A stretch of DNA of 64,000 bases from Hormiphora californensis (lineage: Eukaryota > Ctenophora > Tentaculata > Cydippida > Pleurobrachiidae), in assembly GCA_020137815.1 (NCBI GenBank), contig CM035353.1, forward strand, positions 4,464,404 through 4,528,403. Direction: 5' to 3'. This document shows, in pieces, positions 1 through 9,645 of the stretch. The notes under the pieces are model-generated. The model saw only the letters and a program-made list of their open reading frames with translations. It did no database searches and was not told the DNA's origin. How positions within the stretch are numbered: the stretch's first letter is position 1; each line of letters starts with the position of its first letter. A program made the translations under genes and the position numbers.

Positions 1-2
1 CC

Positions 3-293
3 CTGGTTCAGTGTTGTAAGCTAAAAATTGTACTCGACAAACCCATTGTATGTGGTTTCATGGTACTGGAGAACGCGAAATTTACCATGCATAATATGTG
101 GTATAATGTCCTGAAGGTCCGTTATGGAGACAAAATAACCCTATTGCTCAGTGACACAGACAGTTTTATATATTCGGTAAAAACTGAGGATGGTTATCGT
201 GACTTGTTTTACATGAGGGACATAATGGACTTGGCAGAATATGATCCAGGAACACCCAATTGGGTATTTACCATGTATATACCTACCAACTAA
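3..293 (+). pseudogene. Family-B DNA polymerase fragment (Polinton/adintovirus-like palm)
   Basis: The frame is open from the left window edge to a stop at 291-293. It contains a KPIVCGF-like stretch, then a helix with N-x-K, and the polymerase motif C block LSDTDSFIY, with the two catalytic aspartates of family-B polymerases present. This layout is that of DNA_pol_B_2 enzymes of Polinton/Maverick-type elements and related viruses, which copy the element by protein-primed synthesis. Only the region around motif C is here: the N-terminal exonuclease and thumb are missing and the frame breaks after EYDPG. Downstream bases to about 435 still look partly coding (an EQYRYVEYEDG stretch in another frame). 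It is a dead relic; a host polymerase is unlikely because of the decay and the mobile-element context. Confidence 0.6.
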
Positions 294-463
294 GAAATGA
301 CGACATAACACTGGAAAAGTCATTGTGACCCATTTCGATTCTATAAGGAAAGTTCCCTGAACTTCCCAAGAATCTGTGGAGAGAGTGCAGAACAATATCG
401 ATATGTAGAATACGAAGACGGGTATGTTAACTATAACAATTCAGTTTTTTCACAATTCCGTTT

Positions 464-1050
464 ATGGAGATGGTAATTAATGCATGCAGGCAGTTGGTAC
501 CCCACTATCGAGAATTTTTGGGACTCTTAGTGGGGGTACAGTGTACACACATTAAATACAATATAGATTTAATTTCAAGCGCTACTAAAGCTTACCTAGC
601 TATGAAAAACTTTGATTTCGCGTCAAACATGTCTTGTGTGCGGTGTGGATTTTACCCGGCAGTTCTAATATATGATGGGCATACAATTACATTAAGGCAG
701 CTTTTGATTTTAAGCATAATGCACATTTATACTTGGAATTTTGTACAGAAAACAGCAGTTACGAAGATTTTGAGGAGATGTTGACAGCAGCAAACAAAGC
801 TGACGTTTGTAGAGCCTATCTGCCCAGAGATGACCAGCTGCCGATAAACTTCAAACAATTCAAAGTCAAACTAGCGTCATCTCTTCCTCCTCTCATTTGT
901 CCACAAAATAGCGAGAAAAATTTAGAGAAATTCATACGGGGTCAGTTAATGAAAGATAAACATTTAGGAAAAGATAAGGAACTACATACCAGTGAAAAGG
1001 TCAAAGCTAGAAAAATTCTTGAGTCCAAGCACAGGTCAGCTATCAATTAG
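464..1050 (+). pseudogene. Transposase-like fragment, copy 1, with a frameshift
   Basis: Two overlapping forward frames (464-784 and the frame open from 676 to 1050) read as one protein broken by a +1 shift near 680-730. The first part has a zinc-ribbon-like C-x2-C-G-F-Y-P-x2-L-I-x-D-G motif, the second a charged, mostly helical stretch ending at a TAG. This pattern reminds me of the KDZ-transposase/HMGXB3-like family, but the match is from memory and weak. A shortened copy lies at 4046-4323, sharing the residues THIKYN, DLISSATKAYLAMKN and LGKD. The fragment is followed at once by the E repeat (1060). I infer a decayed mobile-element gene. Confidence 0.4.
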
Positions 1051-1059
1051 GGCCTCTGA

Positions 1060-1236
1060 CCTAATATAGTTGATCTAAGATGAATTGATAAACAATATGC
1101 TAGGTAATGATGGTTATATAATATACCAAGAATTTACGGTACAATTGGTGACATAGACACCTGGTGACACCTGTGTCTATGTCACCAATTACGGTACCAT
1201 GCAGAGAGCACGACGAAAAAACAGAACATAAGAACA
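1060..1236 (+). repeat. E repeat, copy 1 (hairpin-bearing)
   Basis: Starts near GACCTAATATAGTTGATC and ends near AACATAAGAACAGAG. It carries an 18-bp perfect inverted repeat (1143-1160 with 1173-1190, 12-base spacer) around GGTGACATAGACAC. Related copies are at 2641-2880, 3210-3269 plus 3923-4045, and 4440-4740. Each sits between fragments of unrelated coding sequences. Confidence 0.75.
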
Positions 1237-1239
1237 GAG

Positions 1240-1797
1240 ATGACCTGAGACATTAAGCACCGTGCACTGGAGCTGATATCGCGCCACATCCCTCGGGCAT
1301 GTGCCCAGGGGTGTGGTGAGATGGTTTCCGGGGACGCAGATTATCAACGGGAGCACGCCTGGCGTTGCACTCATCGAGAAGTACAATGCCCGCTTTGTTT
1401 AACAGCACACCCCCGTGTTGAGTTGGAAAGTCATATCCGGACCGCACACGACATTACCAGCATACCCCGGAATGTGGCGGCTGTGAAAATCTTGGGTGAG
1501 CAGACAGGAACGGTACTGCTGATTATGGGAGCCCCTACTCGTGTCTTAATCAGGGTAGGCAGGAAGGAGGAGTGGCTTGACTCAGCACCGAGCGATGTTG
1601 TCTCCGCCACCATGCTGGACAATGACTGTGGAGGAGGGTGGACCTTGGGGGTAGGTGGCTCTGGGCACCCGCTCAGGTATGCTGAGATTAGAGTTGGAGG
1701 CTTCGGGGAGAGGTTGCTGATACCGCACCAGAAGCACCCCGGACCGTTGACTTTCTGTCTAGTGAACTCGGTGGTTGCCCCCGTGGTGCCCTTGTAA
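1240..1797 (+). pseudogene. SIAH-like zinc-finger protein, RING-less copy
   Basis: After an in-frame TGA (1246-1248) the frame is open for about 180 codons. It holds a Sina/TRAF-like zinc-binding array: C-A-Q-G-C-G, H-A-W-R-C, C-P-L-C, then two spaced histidines (ESHIRTAH). This corresponds to the region just after the RING of SIAH-type E3 ligases, which binds substrate. A Gly-rich beta-type C-terminus follows and ends at a TAA. The RING itself is missing; the relative at 2191-2594 has it. Similarity between the two copies begins at AGAACAG, exactly where the E repeat ends, so the break is at that junction. I infer a truncated paralogue; expression cannot be judged. Confidence 0.55.
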
Positions 1798-1799
1798 AT

Positions 1800-2185
1800 G
1801 TCCGTTGTGTGTGTGTGTGTGGTGTTGTGGTTCTCCACGGGCATGTGCCCTGGAAATCGCAGCAACACACTCATACCACCCTGTGTATGTGCCTATCCCT
1901 GTGTGTATGTATAGTGTATCTCCATGTATATCTACCTGCGTATTGTTTTAAATAGAAGTATGTTATAGCAGCTCTTTTAACCCTCAGCAGGCCACTAGTC
2001 GTAAGACTCCCTGTGTCCCACCCCCTTTTGAGCGCTTTGTAATTAAGTTGTAACTAGCTGCGAGTTATTGTTTGTAATGCTAGTAGTTTAATGTATCTTT
2101 ATCTTGCTTTGCGTATATTTAGTAAATTGATATGCTATGTCTTTATGTGTTTGTTTGTTTGTTTACCTATATGTTACCCTTGTTG
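1800..2185 (+). other. Non-coding stretch between two SIAH-like copies
   Basis: Contains a short (GT)n run at 1805-1821 and AT-rich DNA. CTTGTTGCAG just before the next ATG (2191) could be a splice acceptor. Nothing else recognised. Confidence 0.4.
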
Positions 2186-2190
2186 CAGTC

Positions 2191-2594
2191 ATGGCATCAA
2201 CAGTCAACATGGATTTCCTCAAGGACACACTCACGTGCCCCGTTTGTTTTGACCTGTGTGGAGTGGATATGGTCTCGTGCAGAGTAGGCCATCTACTTTG
2301 CGACAAGTGTTCCCGTTCTCTATAGCTACTTTCCTTTGTCCGGTGTGTAGAACAGCGATGACCCGAGAAGTTAAGCACCGTACACTGGAGCTGATATTGC
2401 GCCACATCCCTCGGGCATGTGCCCAGGGGTGTGGTGAGATGGTCTCCGGGGAGGCAGATGATCAGAGGGAGCACGCCTGGCGTTGAAATCATCGGGAAGT
2501 ACAATGCCCTCTTTGTTTGACAGCACACCACCGTGTTGAGTTGGAAAATCATATAAGGACTGCACACGACATCACTTGCATTCCCCGTAAATGA
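2191..2594 (+). pseudogene. RING plus SIAH-like zinc-finger E3 ligase gene, broken
   Basis: ATG at 2191 opens a RING start: C-P-V-C at about residues 16-19, then C-R-V-G-H-L-L-C-D-K-C, all in the C3HC4 order. The frame then ends at TAG (2323). The second RING Cys pair (LCPVC) and the SIAH-like zinc fingers continue in another frame to a TGA at 2592, with one further in-frame TGA after EHAWR (2484-2486). Family role: RING domains recruit a ubiquitin-loaded E2 and the SIAH-type fingers hold the substrate. The frameshift plus nonsense codon make it a pseudogene unless a mini-intron spans 2305-2335, which I cannot exclude. The E repeat starts 47 bases after the stop. Confidence 0.65.
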
Positions 2595-2640
2595 ATTGTC
2601 CAGAATGTTTGTTGGAATTCGATAGTTCACAATTATCTTT

Positions 2641-2880
2641 GACCTAATAATTGATCTAAGATGAATTGATAAACAATGTGTTAGATAATGATGGTTATAT
2701 AATATACCATGAATTTACGGTACTTGGTGACATAGAAACCTGTGCGGGGGTCGCGTCAGGTGTCTATGTCACCAATTACGGTACCATGTAGAGAACACGA
2801 GGCAAGAACAGAACATAAAAACAGAACAAAGAATAGAAACAATTGTCGGAGACTGACTGACACGCGGGTCAATTGTCAAC
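2641..2880 (+). repeat. E repeat, copy 2
   Basis: Same start (GACCTAATAATTGATC) and the same central inverted repeat as copy 1, here with a different loop (GC-rich, around 2745-2757). It extends further 3' than copy 1, into a tail containing GACTGACTGACACGCGGG that is repeated at 4684-4740. Confidence 0.7.
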
Positions 2881-2892
2881 GAAACCACGCCT

Positions 2893-3200
2893 CGGAAGGG
2901 AAATCATAGGACACAATTACTCAAAGACAGGCAGAAAGACCTTCAAGATCTGCTCAATCAATCCAAATCCTCCAACATTCTAGCTCCTGCACTTATTAAC
3001 TCAGACATGTCATCAGCTCTCCGTGCAGTGACCTCAACGCATCAGACCTACGAGCTACTATCCAACTTTCTGGCAAACAGATATCCGTTACTATCATACC
3101 TCTACAAGATAGGGGCAACCACGTCAGAGACCTGCCGTTACTGCAACATTGGCCCCGAATCGAACTTCCACATTTTGTTTGTTGGGATATCGATATGCAG
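2893..3200 (+). pseudogene. LINE ORF2 C-terminal zinc-knuckle fragment
   Basis: The frame reads a basic/helical stretch, then L-x-F-L-A-N-R-Y-P-L-L-x-Y-L, then CRYCN...ESNFHILF. A tail of this type (C-x2-C ... E-x3-H-I-L) ends the ORF2 of LINEs of the I/R1/Jockey type, after the reverse transcriptase and RNase H. Nothing upstream in this frame encodes those domains, so it is a 5'-truncated relic. The next E copy begins about 10 bases downstream. Confidence 0.5.
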
Positions 3201-3209
3201 AATATGAAG

Positions 3210-3269
3210 ACCTAATAGTTGATCTAAGATGAATTGATAAACAATATTCTAGATAATGATGGTTATATA
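3210..3269 (+). repeat. E repeat copy 3, left part
   Basis: First 60 bases of an E copy, interrupted in GGTTATATAATATACC. The rest resumes at 3923. The bases TATA (3266-3269 and 3923-3926) flank the insert as a 4-bp duplication. Confidence 0.7.
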
Positions 3270-3722
3270 TACCCTGCTAACTTAAATAACCCGCCAGTCC
3301 CACTAGCGCGCTCTCAATAAACAGCCAGTCCAGCGGCAGATTATTTCCCACTGGCAGGTTATTTATTTTGAACATTCAAAGTGTGTGTAAATGATCAGTT
3401 CTTACTAAAATACAGAGGGAACACTATGTGCAACACTTACACACTACATTGGAGAGAAAGAAAGGACACATTCCGTCAATTACTCTCTCTTTATCTCCCC
3501 TTTTGTCTCACTATCTCTTCCTCTGTGTTATGTGTGACATGCCCCTTATCAGGCTATTTCTTTCACTCTCTTTCCTTAGCAACTGCTTAGTAACTGTTAC
3601 CAAACAGTGTACACTCAATTGTGAGGTGTTTTAACTATTTCTCAGTCCTCTTTGAGTGTTTTGATTAGTGTTCTCTCTCTTGTTGGTGTGTAATACTTGA
3701 AATAAACAACTAAAGCAGGGTA
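3270..3722. mobile_element. MITE-like insert Y inside E copy 3
   Basis: Ends are TACCCTGCT and its inverse AGCAGGGTA, followed by TATA. About 450 bp, with no coding capacity that I trust. The left end contains repeated CGCCAGT/CCAGTCC motifs and an imperfect palindrome around 3300-3360. Inferred to be a non-autonomous DNA element. Confidence 0.5.
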
Positions 3723-3724
3723 TA

Positions 3725-3922
3725 TAACCTATAAACTCTGACCACTGGCACGTTATAGGTTTAAACCCCTCCGCCTCTCCCTCGGCTCCGCCTCGGGATC
3801 GTCGTCGTGATTTAAACCAGTTTATCCGCCAGCGGCGGATAAACTTCAGCTAACTTCTCCCAGCGGCGCGCTGGGAGAAAGTTATCTGAAATAACGCGCC
3901 AGTGGCCAGAGTTTATACCTCA
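3725..3922. mobile_element. MITE-like insert X with multiple hairpins
   Basis: Terminal inverted repeats around TATAAACTCTGACCACTGGC (left) and its near-complement before ATACCTCA (right). Inside are two strong hairpins: GTTTATCCGCC / GGCGGATAAAC (near 3828-3852) and CTTCTCCCAGC / GCTGGGAGAAAG (near 3854-3882). It is next to or nested with insert Y. Confidence 0.5.
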
Positions 3923-4045
3923 TATAATATACCATGAATTTACGGTACTTGGTGACGTCAGGTGTTTATGTCACCAATTACGGTACCATGCAGAGAGCAC
4001 GAGGAAAGAACGGAACATAAGAACAGAACGAAGAGTAGAAACTAA
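3923..4045 (+). repeat. E repeat copy 3, right part
   Basis: Continuation of the E copy from ATATACCATGAATTTACGG through the GGTGAC/GTCACC hairpin to GAACAGAACGAAGAG. It joins directly to the transposase-like fragment. Confidence 0.65.
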
Positions 4046-4323
4046 TTTTCTATAACAATTCAGTTTTTTCACAATTCCGTTTATGGAGATGGTAATTAAT
4101 GGGCAGTTGGTACCAGTTACTATCGAGATTTTTTGGGACTCTTAGTGGGGGTACACACATAAAATATAATTTAGATTTAATTTCAAGCGCTACTAAAGCT
4201 TACCTCGCTATGAAAAACATGGATAAACGTTTAGGAAAAGATATGGAACTAGTTCGAAAAGAATGTACTGTACTAGTAAATAGTAATCGGGTCATATCAA
4301 CTGCCGGGGTAAAAAACAAATGA
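4046..4323 (+). pseudogene. Transposase-like fragment, copy 2 (internally deleted)
   Basis: Nucleotide-level copy of 434-620: it shares the start CTATAACAATTCAG and the peptide block DLISSATKAYLAMKN, then jumps to the LGKD block, omitting the zinc-ribbon part. Ends at TGA 4321-4323. The frame is open for 74 codons from 4099. It lies between E copies 3 and 4. Confidence 0.5.
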
Positions 4324-4439
4324 TTGCCCGGCTTCTAGAAGACAGTGACGAAGTTCACAGCAGCATTAGGAAAAATCTTGTAAATTCAAAGGGAAAGTCC
4401 GACGTGGTACATATAGTACGAGGGATTTGATTATATAGC

Positions 4440-4740
4440 TGACCTAATAGTTGGTCTAATCTAAGTTGATAAACAATGTGCAAGGTAAAGATGTTCAAAA
4501 TGTACATTGTACCAAGAAATTACGGTAACAATGAGGGAAAACAGTCGTGTCTGAACCTCAGGTCTATGTGGAAAATAGCCGTGGCCTAAACCTGGGGTTC
4601 AGGCACAACTGCATGTTATCTCTCATAAGAATAGAACATATAGAAAAAACATAGAACATAGCAAAGAATAGAAACTAATTTTCGGAGACTGACTGACACG
4701 CGGGCCAATTGTCAACGAAACCACGCCTCGGAAATATAAC
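4440..4740 (+). repeat. E repeat, copy 4 (diverged)
   Basis: Starts GACCTAATAGTTGGTC. The central hairpin is replaced by a different inverted pair, GTCTGAACCTCAGG with CCTGGGGTTCAGGCAC (4549-4597). The GTGCCTGAACCTCAGGCCAC version of that segment also occurs near 10945. The 3' tail repeats that of copy 2. Confidence 0.6.
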
Positions 4741-5272
4741 CCCTCGGGGGCCGCGGTGTAACTTGAGAGAGCTGAGATTCGGAACAAATCGAATCTCACA
4801 AAGTGAGAACAATGAGACACAAATTAGAGGGGTAGCTAGCTGAGGGGCGTGCGTGAGAAGGAGAAAGAGAGATCAAACAAAGAAAGAGAGAAGGAAAGAG
4901 AGAGAATTAGAGAGATCAAGCAAAAAGAGGGAGAGAGTTTGTGGTAGCTAGGCGAGAGAGTTAAAATCTAGCTAGGCGAGGTAGGGAGTCGATGCAACCC
5001 TTATATAGAATAAAGACCCTTATTATTCCATATAAGTGGAGAAAATAAGAGACTGTATGGCACTTATATGGCCACAGCTAGCAGCTGCTGCAGCTATAAC
5101 TGGCATCTTTGAAACAACCACGACCCTTCCTCCACTTTAGTTCACTAAAAAGAAAGTTCAATTCATGATAGGTACGTAATAAAAAAGATTCTTATTTTAA
5201 GAATGGCAAGAGAAAGCGATATTTAGATTGAGATAAAAAATATAATATTTTGACGTCTGTCTGACTGCGACG
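4741..5272. other. Purine-rich low-complexity DNA
   Basis: 4853-4985 is GA-rich (GAGAAAGAGAGA motifs). Some tandem GGCGAG-type words. No gene seen. Confidence 0.5.
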
Positions 5273-5482
5273 ATGGAAAGCATCAATTTTAGCAGAGCTA
5301 GACAAGAATTTCTAGCCAACACTCCTGACAGACCAAAAACTTCCAGAAGCCAACTCATTCGGGCCAATATCTGGATTACTCGTCACACTGCCCCATGCAG
5401 ATCAAGCACAACATTATCACCACCGAGACCAACTGGATCCTGGGCCTTTGCTCTAGTCCGGAGAGAGCTTGGCCTCACCTAG
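5273..5482 (+). CDS. Unassigned short open frame
   Basis: Seventy codons from ATG to TAG, beginning MESINFSRARQEF. Basic and Ser/Thr/Pro-rich, no motif that I recognise. It lies in otherwise gene-free DNA and could be a chance frame or a first exon. Confidence 0.2.
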   Translation: MESINFSRARQEFLANTPDRPKTSRSQLIRANIWITRHTAPCRSSTTLSPPRPTGSWAFALVRRELGLT

Positions 5483-5489
5483 AGACACT

Positions 5490-7080
5490 GAGAACGAACC
5501 TGCTCTGGCTACCCGGCTAATCTGGTCTAATAGGTATTTAGATTGCGAAGGTGGTCTGGAGACCATAAACTGACAACTACACAACCTCAGATGTAACGAC
5601 AGCAGCCCGCTAAAGAATAGGGTTGAACCGTTAGCCAGCTGTAGAATTCTACCGAATCATCTACTAAGGTAACTTGACTGGCTCGACTCTACAAACTACA
5701 ACATTTGCATTGTGGACACAGTACATTGTGCACACAGTGCGACAGCAATTAGTTATATAATCACGTTTCCATAAATATTTATTCCTTATTTAATGCAATG
5801 TTATTATATATTTCTACATTTTACAAGGGTTACTGCCTATACAGGGCCCTGCAGGGTACGGTTACAGAGGTGAACCAATGAGTTGAGTCAGCGACAAGTA
5901 GTCTAACTGAAGTTAGTGTTGTTATAAGGAAAGTCAGGAGATGATCATGATAGAAAAAGTCTAAAAGGTTACCCTGAAAACCCCACTAAGGAGAGCATTT
6001 TGGAACCCCCGGCGGGACACCATTCGACACCAGTGAGACCTACTTAAACCTCTGAACCCTTACCGAAGTTAAGTTAGTGTGGTTAGGAAAGTCAAGAGAT
6101 TCAGAGAGTACAGTTCGACAGTAGGATCAATCTCCAGTGTATTACGGTAGTCAAGATTGGAGAGCGGTTCAGAGCCCTATTTTGTGCTCACGTGAGTCTC
6201 TACCACGAAGCGATAGAACTTGACAATACATTAAGGAAATCGGAACTACCTTTATTAATGTGGCACCGAGATATAATTAATAACAACGAACTAATATAAT
6301 TGTATTTTGGACGCAAACATAACTAAATATAATTAAATAGTTTCAACGTTATTTGCTAGATATCCAAGTTATCAAGCTTTCAACAGAACGTGCAATCACA
6401 AGTATCAAACCCCCACAACTAAGTCCAGCAGCTCAAACAATACAATAATGGTGCTGTGACGGCCCTATACTGCATCACATGGGATACACACATGGAAGGA
6501 ATATTGCGGCATCGAGTGCCACTCCTACAAAGGATCGGGTGGCCGATTAACTCAGTCAGATCGGATCACAGTTAGTAATCCCAATACCCTCATTAAACGT
6601 CACGAATTATACCCACGGTTGGAAACCCGACACATTGACGATGTGAATTGAGTATTAGTTGAGTAGAATTAGATAGCTAATTAGGTAGTAATTGAAACCC
6701 CACTACGAAGTTACTCCTCCCTTGCACTTGTAGAGAGGGAGAAGGGAGGGTAAGATAACGGAAACTCGGTACCAATACACATCAAAAATAGTCATAAGCG
6801 GCCCCGGTGTAAATCTGCACTCACAGTCAACTCGAGACTACTCAAAAACTTGGGTATGGTAAATAAACTGATGAAATTCTAAATCGAATTCAGTAAAATT
6901 TTTCAGGACAAATTGCTGTAATCATTTTAGTTTTAATTTTAATATTTCTTCAGAAGGTAATCCGTTAGAAGCAAGGAAAAAAGCCCAGAAGATCTTGCAC
7001 GCTGAATTGACCAAGAGAGAGATCTACTGAGATATTTCATTGATCAATTAGATATGTGAATAACACCCTCCCGAGGGGCT
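5490..7080. other. No recognised gene; dispersed repeat fragments
   Basis: 5822-5945 is a copy of a dispersed repeat around GAGGTGAACCAATGAGTT and GCGACAAGTAGT, found again at about 19610-19690 and 21055-21180. 6640-6780 (GAATTGAGTATTAG through CCCTTGCACTTGTAGAGAGGG) is related to 7200-7330 and to 7822-7895. The rest is AT-rich and featureless to me. Confidence 0.45.
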
Positions 7081-7084
7081 ACCA

Positions 7085-7192
7085 AAAGGGCCGAATTACG
7101 CCTTTGAGGCGTAATTCTGCGGCGTAATTCGGCCTCAGAATTCAGCCTAAAAGGCGTAATTCGGCCTAAATTTGCAGAATTCTGCCCATGGA
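7085..7192. repeat. Palindromic GGCGTAATTCGGCC cluster
   Basis: GGCCGAATTACGCC and its inverse GGCGTAATTCGGCC occur in alternating orientation at least three times within about 80 bases, forming a hairpin plus a spare arm. MITE-like or a decayed palindrome. Confidence 0.5.
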
Positions 7193-7255
7193 AAAAGGGT
7201 GTAAGGGTTGGTAACGGAATAAGAAGTTACCACTCCCTTGCACTTGCAGAGAGGG

Positions 7256-7325
7256 AGAAGGGAAGGTAAGGGAGGGTAAGGGAGGGTAAGGGAGGGCAAG
7301 GGAGGGCAAGGGGGGAGGGGTAAGG
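7256..7325 (+). repeat. GGGAGGGTAA minisatellite
   Basis: About seven 10-bp units (GGGAGGGTAA / GGGAGGGCAA) in tandem, G-rich on the plus strand. Confidence 0.7.
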
Positions 7326-7328
7326 TTG

Positions 7329-7568
7329 GGTACTCCGTACCACCTCAGGACACATCTAAAGGACTATATTGAGCTCGATGGCGTGGCATCCTCAATTTTT
7401 CCTCGACCGAAAAGTACTATACCTGCAGCAGTACATGCAAACGAGGTACTGGACCTGATCACAACAGAATTGGGACAGAGATTCGACTGGGGGACCCTGA
7501 AGTACCTGAGGGACCTGGAGACATTTATAATCTCCTCTGTTGCCCACTATTATATGATCCAGAAATAA
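7329..7568 (+). CDS. Unassigned open frame, possible exon
   Basis: The open frame runs to TAA at 7566 with a balanced composition (YHLRTHLKDYIELDG, then ANEVLDLITTELGQRF, ending HYYMIQK). It has no ATG at its start, so it would have to be an internal or terminal exon, or a decayed element ORF. Not recognised. Confidence 0.25.
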   Translation, partial: GTPYHLRTHLKDYIELDGVASSIFPRPKSTIPAAVHANEVLDLITTELGQRFDWGTLKYLRDLETFIISSVAHYYMIQK

Positions 7569-7569
7569 C

Positions 7570-8880
7570 AGCTGAATTTTGAGTGAGCGTTTTCCTAAAT
7601 TGAAAAGAGACGTTAACTTTCAGAAACTTTTGTCCGAGCTGTGTTCCGGATTCATTTAAAGAGAATTCTGTGACAATTTCCTGACATTTAAAAAATCACA
7701 TTGATGGATACTGTCTTTGATAGCATGAACCAATTGGACATGCATTGAAGTCAATTTTATACTAGCTTTATTACCATAAAAAACAATTCATTATTATGCT
7801 TTTGGAACAGGGGCCCTAATTTCGATGTAAACTGAGTATTGAGTAAGTTGAACAGATATTGAGATTGCTATAATTATAGTAATTGAAACCCCACCGGGTT
7901 GCATGGAATACGAATCACCCGGTCCTCGGTCCTCAAAAACATTCCTTCAAGTGCTGAGAGATCTGGACCGTACCCGTGGGATAAATTCAGTCAGACTTTG
8001 GTCAGACTGTGCCGTTGAGTGATGACAGTTCTTGTCACCTATATCGGCAGCACGAAACTTTAATGAAATGAATTGTTTTCATGAAAAAGCACTCAATTAC
8101 AGAGCTCTAACTTGTCACTGGAGGAAGAAATATCAAAAGACCTGCCAAAGTCATAGAGACCCAGTTCAATGGCTGAAAAGAACCGGAACACCTCACTTAC
8201 GTAGTAATTAGTATAATATTTAGAGAATATATACCAGTTATTATAAAAAACACGGCATGTACATGTGAAGGAATTGTAGAGACTTGGATATTTTGTTGTT
8301 CGAACAATATAGCATTTTATGTAACACGTGACCTGATCGAACAGTGAGAGAGAGAGAGAAAAAGTTTACTTCACTTTTCCAATACCACTTTATCTTTAGC
8401 TTAAAAACAGATTGTTTAGATACTGTGATGGGAGATATTACGGGAGATGGGCATGCCACTACACATGTGCCATAACAGGTGCTTAAGATCCTGTCTCATA
8501 AAGAGTTTCTACCTTTCTTGAATTATGTCCTCAAGAGAAAGTTAGCTGGCGTCGAAAAGGTATCTGACGAGATTTTATCGCCACCAATGAACTATGCAAT
8601 CACAAGTTTTGTAGGAATTGAATTCAAAATTTGCCCACAATTACTACCTAAATTGTATAATTAGAGAATACTATTAGAAACACACGGCCTGTACTCCGAG
8701 CCAGGCCATATCTTATCGGACGGCTCTGGCTAGAAAGATGGTAGGATGTACATGGAGGTAGAAATATCAGCTGTTAATAAATAATAAGGGTCCTAACCCT
8801 CGTGACCACAGAGTTATATCGCTTGCTAACTGCATGTCTGGAACAGGGTCTGGGAATCCTTCATATCAAACCGGAAGATT
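7570..8880. other. No recognised gene
   Basis: AT-rich DNA. 8479-8664 has a 61-codon frame (LSHKEFLPFLNYVLKRK) without a recognised domain. A (GA)n stretch is at 8343-8362. 8700-8780 contains a segment (ATCGGACGGCTCTGG) that could be a decayed RNase H D-G-S motif; I would not rely on it. Confidence 0.3.
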
Positions 8881-8894
8881 CACATAGAATTGTT

Positions 8895-9040
8895 CGGTAG
8901 TACGACAATGGATGGAAAGATGGACGGTCACAGAGAGCAAGTGGGATGATTTAACACTTTGATGGACTGGAAGAGGGAAAGATTCGAGAATAGAAGACTG
9001 TGTTTCTCGATATACGTGGTGCGTTTGATAACAGATCAGT
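8895..9040 (+). pseudogene. LINE reverse transcriptase motif A fragment, copy 1
   Basis: The bases at about 9000-9033 translate as VFLDIRGAFDN, the motif A block of LINE reverse transcriptases (the first D is catalytic). The preceding 100 bases are duplicated at 9480-9645. Frames are broken on both sides. Confidence 0.5.
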
Positions 9041-9209
9041 GTACTGAATGTTCAGAATTTACAACAACAAACAATTTTCGAAGCAGTTCTGCCCGGCTCC
9101 AGGGTTATTGGGCATATATTGGACTTCATTGACGTCATTCAACTCAACTGTAACACCAGCCACTCAGCTCTTGTGGATGTTGACTCCAAATCCATTCTCT
9201 TGGCAACGT

Positions 9210-9404
9210 TGGCAGCGGGAGGAGCAGGAGAAGCTTTTGAAATCCACCTTGTGGAGCGGCGTCCGTGACGACCGGATAGCCAGCGAAATAGCAGAAGCAA
9301 TTGACCAGGAGGCGTTCACGACCCTGTTAGAGCTAATGGACCGAAAAGAAAAGGCCCAGGCGGCACGGGGGACAAGAAAGATGGTACGACTTACATTGAA
9401 GTGA
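9210..9404 (+). pseudogene. Retrotransposon gag (capsid-like) fragment
   Basis: Within a frame open 9048-9404, residues from about 59 on read EEQEKLLKSTLWSGVRDD, then SEIAEAIDQEAF and LMDRKEKAQA. This closely parallels the gag-like frame at 42959-43744 (LLKDTFWIGVRDDKIACEIAE ... MDRKQKALTAR). This L-x10-G-x-R-D-D pattern is typical of the C-terminal capsid domain of Ty3/Gypsy-type gag, which forms the particle shell. Only about 55 residues are homologous; the upstream part of the frame looks unrelated. Confidence 0.5.
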
Positions 9405-9479
9405 AATATCAGGTGTTGATTATAAATAAATAAGGGAATAAATGAATATATGAAGATTCACATGAAACTGTAGGGGAAT

Positions 9480-9645
9480 AATTCAACAGTACGACAATGT
9501 ATATATGGAAAGATGGACGGTCACAGAGAGCGAGTGGGAAGATTTATAACACTGTGATGGACTGGATGAGGGAAGGATTTGGCCAAAATGTTCTATCTAG
9601 AATAGAAGACTGTGTTTCTCGATATACGTGGTGCGTTTGATAACC
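9480..9645 (+). pseudogene. LINE reverse transcriptase motif A fragment, copy 2
   Basis: Second copy of the 8895-9040 segment, ending again with VFLDIRGAFDN. A third short copy, missing one base within the motif, is at about 11138-11165. An in-frame TAG just before the motif shows decay. Confidence 0.5.
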
